The notes under the pieces are model-generated. The model saw only the letters and a program-made list of their open reading frames with translations. It was not told the origin of the DNA and made no database searches. This document shows positions 33,792-42,163 of a DNA stretch of 64,000 nucleotides, piece by piece. Position 1 is the first letter of the stretch. Each line of letters starts with the position of its first letter. The stretch covers positions 299,543 through 363,542 of the forward strand of contig NZ_QVIO01000008.1 of NCBI RefSeq assembly GCF_003416895.1, given 5' to 3'. A program made the translations under genes and the position numbers. Origin of the DNA: Duganella sp. BJB476 (GTDB lineage: Bacteria; Pseudomonadota; Gammaproteobacteria; Burkholderiales; Burkholderiaceae_D).

Positions 33792-34865
33792 ATGCTGCTT
33801 AAGAAATATCTCGCCGTTTTACTTTGGCTTCCTTGCCTTGCAGGCTTGGCGAATACAGATGACGCCAATAAATCGGCCCGGCAACTGATACAGCAGGCGA
33901 TGAAGGACCAAGGCATCCCTGGCTTGCAGTTCGCAGTCATCAAAGACGAGCAAGTGGTCCTGTCCGAAACCTATGGCCTGGCGAATGTGGAGAACCATGT
34001 GCCGGCCACCAGCACGACCCTGTTTCCCATTAATTCCGCGACCAAAACCTTTACCGGCGTCGCCATGATGCAATTGGCCGAGGCCGGGCTGGTCGATCTC
34101 AACGCCCCGGTCTCCCGCTACCTCGATGACCTGCCCGAGGCTTGGCGCGGCATCCGCGTCCGTCAACTGCTCGGCCATACGTCGGGACTGCCTGACGTCG
34201 TCGACCAGAAAGGCATGATCGGAGGGGGAAGCGAGCGGGATGCGTGGAAGTTGGTGAAGCGGCTGCCGATGGATGCGGCCGTTGGTGCTCAATTCTCCTA
34301 CAACCAGACCAACTATGGTTTGCTGGCGCAGGTCATTGCCAAGCAAGGAAAAGTGCCGTACGAGCAGTATTTGGCCAAGCATCAGTTCGGCCCTGCCAAC
34401 ATGCCTTTGTCGACGTTCGGCGACAGCTATGACCTGATCCCCAATGCCGCGACGATCTATAGCTACTCGCCACGGGGAACTCTGGCCCAGGATGACGACC
34501 ATCGATTGTCCCGCTGGATGTACGAGATGCCATATGGCCTGTGGGCAGGCGGCGGCATTCAAACCACCGCTGACGAAGTCGCGCGCTGGCTGATAGCACT
34601 CTCGAAGGGCAAGCTGATCAGCAAAGCCAATGTCAGGAATATGTGGATACCGGAAAAACTGAACAGCGGAGCCGACGGTGACTGGGCAGCGGGATGGCCG
34701 GTACTGCAAACCTCTCCCGAGCGGCAAGTGGCGGGCATCGGCGGCGCCCGTGCCGCGTTTATCGTTTATCCGGATGAGGGCCTGGCCATCATTGTGCTGA
34801 CCAATCTTGCGGGAGCGAATCCCCAGCGCTTGATTCCGCGAATAGCCAAGCTCTACAAGAAGTAA
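33792..34865 (+). CDS. Exported serine hydrolase, beta-lactamase class C fold
   Basis: A 357-residue exported protein; the signal peptide is KYLAVLLWLPCLAGLAN. The SxxK motif is SATK (in INSATKTFTG), giving the nucleophile Ser and base Lys. The second motif is FSYNQTNYGLL, where the Tyr is kept but the usual Y-S/A-N reads Y-N-Q. The third box reads GGARAAFIVYP in place of KTG/HTG. It therefore belongs to the broad esterase/D-aminopeptidase-like group and is unlikely to be an AmpC beta-lactamase. AAAGGACC precedes ATG 33792. It is convergent with the AraC-type gene. Confidence 0.82.
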   Translation: MLLKKYLAVLLWLPCLAGLANTDDANKSARQLIQQAMKDQGIPGLQFAVIKDEQVVLSETYGLANVENHVPATSTTLFPINSATKTFTGVAMMQLAEAGLVDLNAPVSRYLDDLPEAWRGIRVRQLLGHTSGLPDVVDQKGMIGGGSERDAWKLVKRLPMDAAVGAQFSYNQTNYGLLAQVIAKQGKVPYEQYLAKHQFGPANMPLSTFGDSYDLIPNAATIYSYSPRGTLAQDDDHRLSRWMYEMPYGLWAGGGIQTTADEVARWLIALSKGKLISKANVRNMWIPEKLNSGADGDWAAGWPVLQTSPERQVAGIGGARAAFIVYPDEGLAIIVLTNLAGANPQRLIPRIAKLYKK

Positions 34866-34873
34866 GTGCCGCG

Positions 34874-35743
34874 TCAGACAATCGGAATGGCGTAGCGCAT
34901 CTGGGAGCGTTCGGAAAGCGGATCGAAGCTGGCGTCGTAGATTTCCAGATCGGGGCCGCCGCCATGGCGGTATTCGGACTGGCATAGCCAGTTCGAATAA
35001 ATGAAATCAACCGTACGGTCGACCAGCTTGCCCAGGCCGCAGTGCAGAAACGTCGCATACTGCGCTGCCGGGATCTCGATGCGCTGCATGCCGGCGGGCA
35101 GCGAGTCCGCTTGCCGCACTTCGATGGCGGCGTAGTACTCGAGCTCGTCGGAGTCGCCTGATACTGGCAACACCACGCCATAGCAGCATCCCCGTACGGT
35201 ATGTTCCACTTCGCCCAGCCGCGCGATGAAACTTTCCCACAAGCGAGGCAGTTGCTGGCCCAGATTGTTTTTGTCCGAGTCGCTGCCGTAAAAGCGCGTG
35301 TGCATGCCAACCAGCAGCATCGCCGGCCGCGCGCCCAGCTCCGGAACAGGCGTCATGTTTTGATGCAGGTGGCGCAGGTAGTCCCCGTCCATTTTCAGCT
35401 TGCGCACGATAAGATTGCGCCGCCCGCGCCGGCGGAATTCGTTGGGCGTCAGCGCGTAGCGTTCCTTGAATGCCCGCGTGAACGCCTCCTGGCTCTGGTA
35501 GCCAGCCAGGATGGCGATATCGAGTATGCCCAAGCGTGTTTCCAGCAATTTTTCAAGGGCGTTGGCGAGGCGGCGCGCGCGAATATAGTCCTTGAGCGTT
35601 TCCTTGGTCAATGCCTTGAAAATGCGCTGATAGTGCCATTGGCTTAAACCTGCTTCCCGCGCCACGCTCGCCAGCGGAATGTCTTCCTCCAGATAGGTTT
35701 CGATGAAGTCGATGCCTTGCTGGATCTGATTCAGGTAGTTCAC
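34874..35743 (-). CDS. AraC family regulator with GyrI-like effector domain
   Basis: A 289-residue regulator. Residues 1-105 hold the two AraC helix-turn-helices (LASVAREAGLSQWHYQRIFK and LGILDIAILAGYQSQEAFTR). Residues about 125-289 form a GyrI-like (AraC_E_bind) domain that binds small cationic or hydrophobic ligands in Rob/BmrR-type proteins. It is the last gene of a minus-strand run that starts at the sensor kinase (40471), 18 bp after the NTF2-like gene. Its targets are unknown; the neighbouring thioesterase, VOC and NTF2-like genes are natural candidates. Confidence 0.88.
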   Translation of the reverse strand: MNYLNQIQQGIDFIETYLEEDIPLASVAREAGLSQWHYQRIFKALTKETLKDYIRARRLANALEKLLETRLGILDIAILAGYQSQEAFTRAFKERYALTPNEFRRRGRRNLIVRKLKMDGDYLRHLHQNMTPVPELGARPAMLLVGMHTRFYGSDSDKNNLGQQLPRLWESFIARLGEVEHTVRGCCYGVVLPVSGDSDELEYYAAIEVRQADSLPAGMQRIEIPAAQYATFLHCGLGKLVDRTVDFIYSNWLCQSEYRHGGGPDLEIYDASFDPLSERSQMRYAIPIV

Positions 35744-35761
35744 TGGCGCTCCATGGTAGCT

Positions 35762-36115
35762 TCAGGTGTCGAAGAAGCCCGTCACTGTCACGAGCCGGCC
35801 CGCGTCATTGTAGTGGCCTACGCTGACGCCGTCACCAATGACCTTGCCTTGCGCGTCCTGCATATCCCACTGCGCGACGCTCTGCCCGTTGAGGTAGCGG
35901 AAGCGGCGCGTGACAAAATGACCCCCGGGTACTTGCTGATGGAAAGCCGCCATGTAGGCAAGCAGTTCGTTCCAGCCACTGGCCCTGGTCAGCGGGTCCT
36001 GATAAGCGCATTCCGGCGCCAGGCTGGCGCCGATCAGTGCGCGCTTGTCGTCGATATTGTCGGACTTCCAGGCGGAGGTGTAGGTTTCCCAAATTTGATG
36101 ATGGTCGATGTGCAT
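35762..36115 (-). CDS. SnoaL/NTF2-like protein
   Basis: A 117-residue cytoplasmic protein with the NTF2-like cone fold pattern: an N-terminal helix (HHQIWETYTSAWKS), a Pro/Asp-rich turn (ECAYQDPLTR) and C-terminal strands (RFRYLNGQSVAQWDMQD, VSVGHYNDAGRLVTVTGFF). Such proteins are small-molecule isomerases, hydratases or binding proteins. The start at 36115 follows AGGAAT. An in-frame ATG 11 codons upstream is less likely. It belongs to the same minus-strand run as the thioesterase and the AraC gene. Confidence 0.78.
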   Translation of the reverse strand: MHIDHHQIWETYTSAWKSDNIDDKRALIGASLAPECAYQDPLTRASGWNELLAYMAAFHQQVPGGHFVTRRFRYLNGQSVAQWDMQDAQGKVIGDGVSVGHYNDAGRLVTVTGFFDT

Positions 36116-36193
36116 GGCGGATTCCTGGTTGATTGGCAAGGCATGCATGATGCGACCAGGCGGCGGTTTAGTTTTGATATTTTGTGCTGTCGC

Positions 36194-36616
36194 CTACTCA
36201 AAAATTCGCGCATAACTGATGACGTGGTGCGCCAGCAGTTGCCCCTGTTCGTTGGAACATTCGGCGGTGCCGTAAACGGTCCGCTTGCCGAGCTTTAATA
36301 TCCGCGCCACACACACGACATTCTCCTGTCGCGCACTGCGAAGGAAAGCCGTCTTCATGTCGGTCGTGACCCATTGCTCTTGCGTGCCACGCTCGCCCAT
36401 GATGGCCAGCCACATGGCGACGTCGGCGGCACCCATGATGGTCATGCCACTGACGATGCCGCCCGGCCGCTCCAGGCTCGCGCTAAAGGGAACGATCAGC
36501 GTGCATTGCTTCTCCTCGCAGGAGCGCACGGAAAACCCATACGGCGCCAGAAAGGCCGATTGTGCCAGGACCGTGTTCAGCTGATCGACCGACATGCGCG
36601 GCGCCTCGTTCATCAT
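36194..36616 (-). CDS. PaaI-type hotdog thioesterase
   Basis: A 140-residue single hotdog-fold protein. RPGGIVSGMTIMGAADVAMW is the catalytic-helix region of PaaI/YdiI-like thioesterases, and GKRTVYGTAECSNEQGQLLAHH is the matching central beta strand pair. It should hydrolyse an acyl-CoA thioester; the acyl group is unknown. Its ATG overlaps the stop of the upstream VOC gene by 4 bases (ATGA), showing translational coupling. Confidence 0.85.
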   Translation of the reverse strand: MMNEAPRMSVDQLNTVLAQSAFLAPYGFSVRSCEEKQCTLIVPFSASLERPGGIVSGMTIMGAADVAMWLAIMGERGTQEQWVTTDMKTAFLRSARQENVVCVARILKLGKRTVYGTAECSNEQGQLLAHHVISYARIFE

Positions 36617-36981
36617 GCCGCCTCATGACCGACTTCGACGGTGATGCCGCCCGGCGCACGACAATAAAACCGGCGCGCACCGCGCGTCAATTCGATGTCG
36701 CCGATGTCGAAGCCGCCTGTGCTCAGTTCGGCATGTTTGCGGTCAACGGCCGCCTCGTCCGCCACCAGGAAGCCGACGTGGAACATAGGCGGATACGCGT
36801 GCTCGGGATCGACCTTGCTCGCATGACGCATCAGGATCAGTAGCATGCCGGCCTCGCCGCGGATGATGGCCATGCCATTGTTACCCCGAGATTCGGACAA
36901 GGTGAAGTTGAAGTGCGCTGTAAAAAATGCCGAGGCGGCCGCGACGTCGGTAACGGAGAGGTGCAAGTGATTGAGTTGCAT
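36613..36981 (-). CDS. VOC family (glyoxalase/bleomycin-resistance fold) protein
   Basis: A 122-residue single-domain VOC protein. The first module starts MQLNHLHLSVTDVAAASAFF with an H ligand, and the second contains PPMFHVGFLVADEAAVD and ends YCRAPGGITVEVGHE, giving the usual His/Glu metal ligand positions. The family includes lyases, dioxygenases and antibiotic-binding proteins, and no substrate can be inferred. It is coupled to the downstream thioesterase by an ATGA overlap. It lies 25 bp after the PD40 protein gene. Confidence 0.85.
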   Translation of the reverse strand: MQLNHLHLSVTDVAAASAFFTAHFNFTLSESRGNNGMAIIRGEAGMLLILMRHASKVDPEHAYPPMFHVGFLVADEAAVDRKHAELSTGGFDIGDIELTRGARRFYCRAPGGITVEVGHEAA

Positions 36982-37006
36982 GAATAAGCTCCAGAAAATG
37001 GAAATA

Positions 37007-37987
37007 CTACCGCGCGCTGCCATTTGCGCGCGCCGCATTCAGCCATGGCAGTAAGGACACACTCCAGATATTCTGGTTGCCATTGTCCCATTGATCAATC
37101 CGTGCCAGGTCCGTTTCCGCTTGAGTGCGCGTGCGCGGGAAGTGGATGGCCTCACTCCGGTCGGTACTGAAATACAAGGTTAGTCGATCGGGACCCAGGC
37201 GCGCCTCGTTGGTATCGGTCGCGCCGTTGCCGTTGACCGCCTTGCCCAAATCGACAGGCGCACCCCAGCCCTCGCCACGCCGGAATGCGATGAACAAGCG
37301 TTCGTGCGCGTTCGGGCCCGGCAGCATGGAGCCGAACACGATGAACGATTCGTCCGGCGCGACAGCGGGGGCGACATCCTGGGTGCGCGGGTCGCCGAAG
37401 AATTGCGCCACCGGCGTCAGGTACTGGCCGTCGCGATACTGGGAGCGCCACAAGCGAAACGGTGCTTCGGCGCTAGCGCGTTCGATGAAGTACAGGCTGC
37501 CGTCGCCGGCGACGCTGGGCGCCCAGGTGCTATTGCCGCGATTGATGGTGGCGGGGAGATGCACCGGTGCACCCCAGCCGTCGCCTTCGCGATCCACGCG
37601 CCACAGGTTACCTGCCGGCCCTGTCAACTCGCCAGGTTTGAGCGGCCGGTTCGAGACGAAGACCAGAAAGGAACCGTCCGGCGCCATGCTCGGTTGCTGA
37701 TCGGCCCATTGCCCTGAGAAAGAGGTGATGCGGGGCGCACTCCAGGTGTCGCCGTCGCGCCGTGCGCTCAGGATGGTGCTGTTGCGGGAAAAGTAGACGG
37801 TGTTGCCGTCGCTCGAAAACGTCGGATCGGCGTCGTTGGCCGGGCCGGAAATGACGCCCGGGGCGAAGATGCGGGGCGCCGCCGGCTGCCGCGATTCGTC
37901 CGCCGCGCTTGCCTGGTGGGCCAGGATCAGCCAGGCGCCGAGCATGCCAATGCGGGTCAACAAATAGATGGGCTTGATTGCATTCAT
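37007..37987 (-). CDS. Exported PD40 beta-propeller protein
   Basis: A 326-residue exported protein with a signal peptide (LLTRIGMLGAWLILAHQASA). The mature part consists of TolB/PD40-type repeats of the form ADPTFSSDGNTVYFSRN, QPSMAPDGSFLVFVSNR and PAVAPDESFIVFGSM, which build a beta-propeller. Such proteins usually bind other proteins or sugars. No catalytic domain follows, unlike the S9 peptidases elsewhere in the window. GAGGGA lies ahead of ATG 37987, 20 bp after the NTF2-like gene, consistent with co-transcription. Confidence 0.82.
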   Translation of the reverse strand: MNAIKPIYLLTRIGMLGAWLILAHQASAADESRQPAAPRIFAPGVISGPANDADPTFSSDGNTVYFSRNSTILSARRDGDTWSAPRITSFSGQWADQQPSMAPDGSFLVFVSNRPLKPGELTGPAGNLWRVDREGDGWGAPVHLPATINRGNSTWAPSVAGDGSLYFIERASAEAPFRLWRSQYRDGQYLTPVAQFFGDPRTQDVAPAVAPDESFIVFGSMLPGPNAHERLFIAFRRGEGWGAPVDLGKAVNGNGATDTNEARLGPDRLTLYFSTDRSEAIHFPRTRTQAETDLARIDQWDNGNQNIWSVSLLPWLNAARANGSAR

Positions 37988-38007
37988 GCGTGTCCCTCGA
38001 TGTGACG

Positions 38008-38451
38008 TCAATTCGTGCGGGGCTGCGCATCGAGGCGCGCCGTGTGTTGCGAGTACCACGCCCGCCAGCGGCCATCGGAGTAATGGAAGACGTCGATCGA
38101 GGTGTCGCCTTTGCCTGAGTGAATAACAATCGCCGCCGTGCCCTTGACGTCGATTTTCGCGGTCGGCAACAGAGGCGTGGCCTGGGCGCCGGGATGCGCC
38201 GCCCCGTAGGCCTTCGCCATGGCGATGATGTCGGCCTTTGGTCTGGCGACCCCTTGCGTTCCTACCGAAACATAAGCGGGGTCGAGCAAGGCATCGAGAT
38301 AGGCGGTATCGCCGGTGACAAACGCCTTGCTCCAGCCATTCTCTACCTCGCGCACACCGGCTTCCCCCGGGGCGGCGCCCGGAACCGCGGCGAATACACC
38401 GGGCGATGCCAAGCCGGCCAACAACAATACGGATAAGGCGTATGTCTTCAT
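38008..38451 (-). CDS. Exported NTF2-like (DUF4440-type) protein
   Basis: A 147-residue exported protein; the signal peptide is YALSVLLLAGLASPGVFA. The mature part shows the NTF2/DUF4440 pattern: VREVENGWSKAFVTGDTAYLDALLDPAYVSVG, a helix then ADIIAMAKAYG, and the terminal strands IDVFHYSDGRWRAWYSQHTA. It probably binds a small molecule in the periplasm. GGAGGAG lies upstream of ATG 38451 and excludes the in-frame TTG at 38472. It is the first gene after the LytTR regulator, and a 20-bp-period direct repeat lies 72-105 bp upstream. Confidence 0.8.
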   Translation of the reverse strand: MKTYALSVLLLAGLASPGVFAAVPGAAPGEAGVREVENGWSKAFVTGDTAYLDALLDPAYVSVGTQGVARPKADIIAMAKAYGAAHPGAQATPLLPTAKIDVKGTAAIVIHSGKGDTSIDVFHYSDGRWRAWYSQHTARLDAQPRTN

Positions 38452-38522
38452 CGTGATGTCACTCCTCCTCAATCAGGTCGGAAAGCAGCTTAATGCGGGG
38501 CGCACGCCAAGGCGATGGAAAC

Positions 38523-38556
38523 GCGACGAATGACGTTTCTGTGCGACGAACAACGT
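38523..38556. promoter_or_regulatory. Two direct repeats, candidate LytTR regulator binding site
   Basis: GCGACGAATGACGT (38523-38536) and GCGACGAACAACGT (38543-38556) match at 12 of 14 positions with a 20-bp period. On the minus strand each unit reads ACGTYRTTCGTCGC. LytTR response regulators bind pairs of imperfect direct repeats about two helical turns apart. The pair lies between the LytTR gene and its downstream neighbour. Confidence 0.55.
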
Positions 38557-39293
38557 CAGGTGGAAGGTGCCAGCCCGAGCCGCGCCTTGACGTCGACGAG
38601 GTAGCTGCGGCCGACGCGCGCCGGACGGCCGTTGCGGTCGACAATTTCCCATGCGCCGGCCCCAAGGTGCCTGACCTGCCCGACGCAGTCCGCGCGCACA
38701 ATGGTCGAGCGATGCACCCGCACGAACAGCGTCGGGTCGAGCCTGGCGGCGACGGCGGACAGCGCCGCGCGCAGCAGGTAGGAGCGGCTTTCGACGGTGA
38801 GGCGGACATAGTCGCGCTCGGCGTCGATGCGCTGCACTGTCGCCACGGGTATGCGCACGATGCTGCCCGCATGGGGCGCCCAGAAATCCTCGACCGCCGC
38901 GTCGGGGCTTGCCGCGCCCTGGCGTGCCGACAGGATCTGGCTGACCCGCTCGATCGCCCGTTCGAAGCGCAGCGATTCCACCGGTTTGAGGAGGTAATCG
39001 ACGACGCAGAGATCAAACGCTTCCGTGGCATAGTGGTCGAAAGCGGTGACCAGGACCACCAGCGGCGCGCGCTCCCAACCCTTGATCGTTGCGGCAAGCT
39101 CGAGACCGCTCATGCCGGGCATGCCGATATCGAGAAAGACGACATCGGGCCGGTGCTCCACCAGCGCACGCAGGCCCGATGCGCCGTCGCCCGCATGCCC
39201 AATCACGCGCACGGTGCCGGCGCGCTCGCACAGCCGGCGCAGGGCGTCGATCGCCAGCGGCTCGTCGTCGATGATGATGGCGCGGATGTCCAT
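38556..39293 (-). CDS. LytTR family response regulator
   Basis: A 245-residue two-component regulator. The receiver domain (1-125) has acidic D9/D10, phosphoacceptor D55 (VFLDIGMPG) and the conserved Lys in YLLKPV. The C-terminal LytTR DNA-binding domain (about 140-240) contains IVRIPVATVQRIDAERDYV and VRVHRSTIVRAD. It is encoded 5 bp downstream of its sensor kinase and so should be its partner. Similar pairs (LytSR, YehUT, AlgZR) respond to envelope or nutrient signals. Direct repeats at its 3' end are a candidate binding site. Confidence 0.92.
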   Translation of the reverse strand: MDIRAIIIDDEPLAIDALRRLCERAGTVRVIGHAGDGASGLRALVEHRPDVVFLDIGMPGMSGLELAATIKGWERAPLVVLVTAFDHYATEAFDLCVVDYLLKPVESLRFERAIERVSQILSARQGAASPDAAVEDFWAPHAGSIVRIPVATVQRIDAERDYVRLTVESRSYLLRAALSAVAARLDPTLFVRVHRSTIVRADCVGQVRHLGAGAWEIVDRNGRPARVGRSYLVDVKARLGLAPST

Positions 39294-39298
39294 CGTTC

Positions 39299-40471
39299 CT
39301 AGCGCCGCACCAGGGGCAGCGACAATTCCACCCGAAAACCACGCGGCGCCATCGGCCCGGCGGTACAGCTTGCCGTACCGTTGAAATGCAGGGCGAGGCG
39401 CTCGGCGACGTTGCTCAGTCCTATGCCCAAGCCGCTTGCCGCGCCGTCGTCGGCAGGTGCCAGCGCGTCGTCTTCGATCACGATCTGGAGCCGGCCGTTT
39501 GGCAGGTCCACGGCCTGGATCCGGATCGTCACCGGTTCGGTCGAACGGCCCAGTCCATGTTTGATCGCATTTTCGACCAGCGGCTGCAGCAACAGACTGG
39601 GCACCAATGCGGCGGCGGCCGCCTCGGTGACATCCAGCTGCACCGTCAGGCGATGCAGGAAGCGCCGCCGTTCCAGCTCGAGATAGCTCATCTGCATGTC
39701 GATCTCGTCGCCGAGCACGGCGTCGGCGAGCGGGTCGGCTCCCAGGCTGTAGCGCATGAAGCGGCCGATTTGCGCGATCAGCGCTTCGGCCTCGCGCATG
39801 TCGCCGCGACCGACCAGCGCCATCAGCGAATTGAGGACGTTGAACAGGAAGTGGGGATTGATCTGGTAGCGCAGGGCGCGGATTTCGGACAGGCGGGCCG
39901 CGTCGCGGTGCGCGCTGGCGCGCCGGTCCGCCGCCCTGGTCGCGTGCGCCGATGCCATTGACAGGCACAGCATGCCCCAGGCGATAAACACGAAGGTCCA
40001 GCTGATCAACAGGTCTGAAATGGCGACAATAATTTGCCGGCTAAAGCAGGGGAACTCGGTTTCGCAGCTCGCCCCCGGGATAGGCGCGAAAACATAGAAG
40101 ACAAACACGTTGGCCGAGGCAAAAATGATACCGGCAGGCAGGCTCATTATCGCAGTCAGCAGGATCTGCTTGCGCAGCGAGGCCAGCTTGGCCCGGTCGA
40201 GCACGCGATACATCAGCCACGACAGCGTCATGCCAACGATCGCCACGGCGGATCGACGGACGAAGGATTCGAATTGATAATCGACATCGAGCAGCGCGGC
40301 CCGCAAGGTGTACATGCCGATGAACGCCAACCAGAATAGGGCGAGCGCGCCGGCCACGCTGCGCCAATGGACGGGGCTTCCTGGTTCATGGGCTACATCG
40401 GACTCGACAATGTGCTCGGGCATGGCGCAGGCGGGCAATGGCTGTTCGGGTTGATCGGACCAGATCTCCAT
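39299..40471 (-). CDS. LytS/YehU/AlgZ-type sensor histidine kinase
   Basis: A 390-residue membrane kinase. About four hydrophobic helices lie between residues 38 and 172, without a large periplasmic domain. The His_kinase domain follows with H207 in YQINPHFLFNVLNSLM, and the ATPase part has LLLQPLVENAIKHG and GLGIGLSNVAERL. It phosphorylates the LytTR regulator encoded immediately downstream. Two Cys (SCETEFPC) sit in a short external loop and could form a disulfide. The start at 40471 is tentative; MPEH at 40423 is an alternative. Confidence 0.9.
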   Translation of the reverse strand: MEIWSDQPEQPLPACAMPEHIVESDVAHEPGSPVHWRSVAGALALFWLAFIGMYTLRAALLDVDYQFESFVRRSAVAIVGMTLSWLMYRVLDRAKLASLRKQILLTAIMSLPAGIIFASANVFVFYVFAPIPGASCETEFPCFSRQIIVAISDLLISWTFVFIAWGMLCLSMASAHATRAADRRASAHRDAARLSEIRALRYQINPHFLFNVLNSLMALVGRGDMREAEALIAQIGRFMRYSLGADPLADAVLGDEIDMQMSYLELERRRFLHRLTVQLDVTEAAAAALVPSLLLQPLVENAIKHGLGRSTEPVTIRIQAVDLPNGRLQIVIEDDALAPADDGAASGLGIGLSNVAERLALHFNGTASCTAGPMAPRGFRVELSLPLVRR

Positions 40472-40625
40472 GCCTCGCTCGACGCAGGTGGTGGAATCTT
40501 GCTCGGACAGATCGTAGCGCCTTTTGCTGGCCGATGCTCAAGAATATCGGTGCCGCGCGATATGCGAATACTCGCCCAGTCAGCGCATTGCCTTGCCGCA
40601 GGGCGGGATGAAGCGGTTCGTTGCG

Positions 40626-41531
40626 CTATTCCAGATAGGGTGCGAGCACGTTTTCGATCCATTTCATGAATGCGCGGACTCGGCGCGACAAGTTGCGCCG
40701 ATGCGCTACCACCAGGGAGACGTCGAGCGGCTTGTGCTGAAAATCCGGTAGAAGCTCTATCAACGCTCCACTCTCCAAGTACCGGCCTATCCCCAATAGA
40801 GGGGCCTGGATCAGGCCAAGGCCGGCGATGCCAGCTGCTTCGTAGGACTGGACGCTGTTGACGTGCAGCGCACCCCGCAACTGAAGCCTCGCGTAGCTAT
40901 CGCCGTGCGGGTACTCCCACCCATAAGGTTTAGCGCCGAGCGTCCTCGCGAAATGAATTGCCCGATGTTCTTGGCGCTGCAGATCTTCCAGCGATCGAGG
41001 AACGCCGTAGCGCGCCAGATAGGCAGGACTGGCGGCGTTGACCATGCGTAACTTGCCCAGCGGACGGGCAATCAGCGTTTCGTCCCCGATAGGACCAAGT
41101 CGCAATACACAGTCAAACCCCTCTTGCACCAGATCTACTTGGCGATCCGTGCTTGATACCTCCAGCTCCAGGTCGGGATAAGTCTCCATGAAGGCTGGCA
41201 AGGCGGGCACGATAGTGGTGCGCGCCAGCTCACTCGGCAGATCAACGCGTAGGCGCCCTCGAAGTGCAACTCGATCGCTGGCGAACATTGAGTGCAGATC
41301 ATCGACTTCGGCAAGCAGATCGCGTGCGCGGGCATGAAATACCCGTCCGTCTTCTGTCAACTGCACGCTACGCGTCGTTCGATGCAGAAGCCTGACGCCG
41401 ATATCTTCCTCTAACTTTCGGACCGCCGTCGAGGCTCGCCCCTTATGAATGCCCAGACTATCGGCTGCATGGGTGAAGCTCCCCATTTCCGCCACTGTTA
41501 TGAAAATGAGGATCGGTTCGAGATTTTGCAT
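40626..41531 (-). CDS. LysR family transcriptional regulator
   Basis: A 301-residue regulator with the winged helix-turn-helix at residues 1-62 (MGSFTHAADSLGIHKGRAST) and the two-lobed periplasmic-binding-like effector domain (about 90-290). The start at 41531 gives the normal LysR N-terminus. It is divergent from the DoxX gene across a 124-bp intergenic region, the usual arrangement for a LysR regulator and its target. The broken NmrA gene beyond DoxX may have been part of the original regulated unit. Confidence 0.92.
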   Translation of the reverse strand: MQNLEPILIFITVAEMGSFTHAADSLGIHKGRASTAVRKLEEDIGVRLLHRTTRSVQLTEDGRVFHARARDLLAEVDDLHSMFASDRVALRGRLRVDLPSELARTTIVPALPAFMETYPDLELEVSSTDRQVDLVQEGFDCVLRLGPIGDETLIARPLGKLRMVNAASPAYLARYGVPRSLEDLQRQEHRAIHFARTLGAKPYGWEYPHGDSYARLQLRGALHVNSVQSYEAAGIAGLGLIQAPLLGIGRYLESGALIELLPDFQHKPLDVSLVVAHRRNLSRRVRAFMKWIENVLAPYLE

Positions 41532-41655
41532 GTCGTGCCTCGGTGTGGCATTGATCACTCTAAAGAGAACAGTGAGTTTATTTCTTCGGCGTTTATCACG
41601 TCTGAGAGACACAGTATGCTCCGAATATTGCGATTCCCCATAGGAGAAATGACAA

Positions 41656-42051
41656 ATGACTGAAACCTTGGCTGTGCAGCGCGCCCTTTGGGCCGGCCGG
41701 ATAATGAGCGCGCTTGTCGTGATCGCGCTGTTGGCCGACGCCGCTATCCAGCTTTTCGCGCCAGCACAGATCGCGAGTCTGTTGCAGGAAACCGGGTTCG
41801 CGATGAACCTGACCCACGTCGTGGGTTCGATCATCCTTGTTTGCGCCATCCTTTACGCCATCCCGGCCACCGCCGTCCTTGGCGCCATCCTGTTGACGGG
41901 CTTTTTGGGCGGCGCCATCTGCGCCCACGTCCGCATCGGTGAGTTGGGGTCTCCGCCGGAAATCATTTCCCTGCTTCTGGGCGCGATGGCATGGGGCGGC
42001 CTCTATGCGCGCGATCCCCGTATCCGGGCCATTCTGCCGTTTCTCCGATGA
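41656..42051 (+). CDS. DoxX family membrane protein
   Basis: A 131-residue four-helix membrane protein. The first helix MSALVVIALLADAAIQLF, the HVVGSIILVCAILYAIP segment and AVLGAILLTGFLGGAI fit the DoxX/DoxX-like family, whose role is not settled but is often linked to redox or quinone chemistry. AGGAGAAATGACAA surrounds the start. It is divergent from the LysR gene and followed by the remnant of an NmrA-type gene, a common three-gene combination. Confidence 0.82.
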   Translation: MTETLAVQRALWAGRIMSALVVIALLADAAIQLFAPAQIASLLQETGFAMNLTHVVGSIILVCAILYAIPATAVLGAILLTGFLGGAICAHVRIGELGSPPEIISLLLGAMAWGGLYARDPRIRAILPFLR

Positions 42052-42081
42052 TCCAACGGGGGCTATGTTCGGTCCCTCAAG

Positions 42082-42163
42082 ATCAGAAGAAAACGCATAT
42101 TTTTTAGCAAACGGGGCAGTGCTCTGCCCCTTCAATATCAGGAGAAACGCATGTTTTTAGTAA
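42082..42163. repeat. Imperfect direct repeat around a small hairpin
   Basis: ATCAGAAGAAAACGCATATT (42082-42101) recurs, slightly changed, as ATCAGGAGAAACGCATGTTT (42137-42156), the ribosome-binding and start region of the NmrA remnant. Between them GGGGCAG (42113-42119) and CTGCCCC (42124-42130) form a 7-bp hairpin. It looks like a local duplication of the gene's 5' end. Confidence 0.6.
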
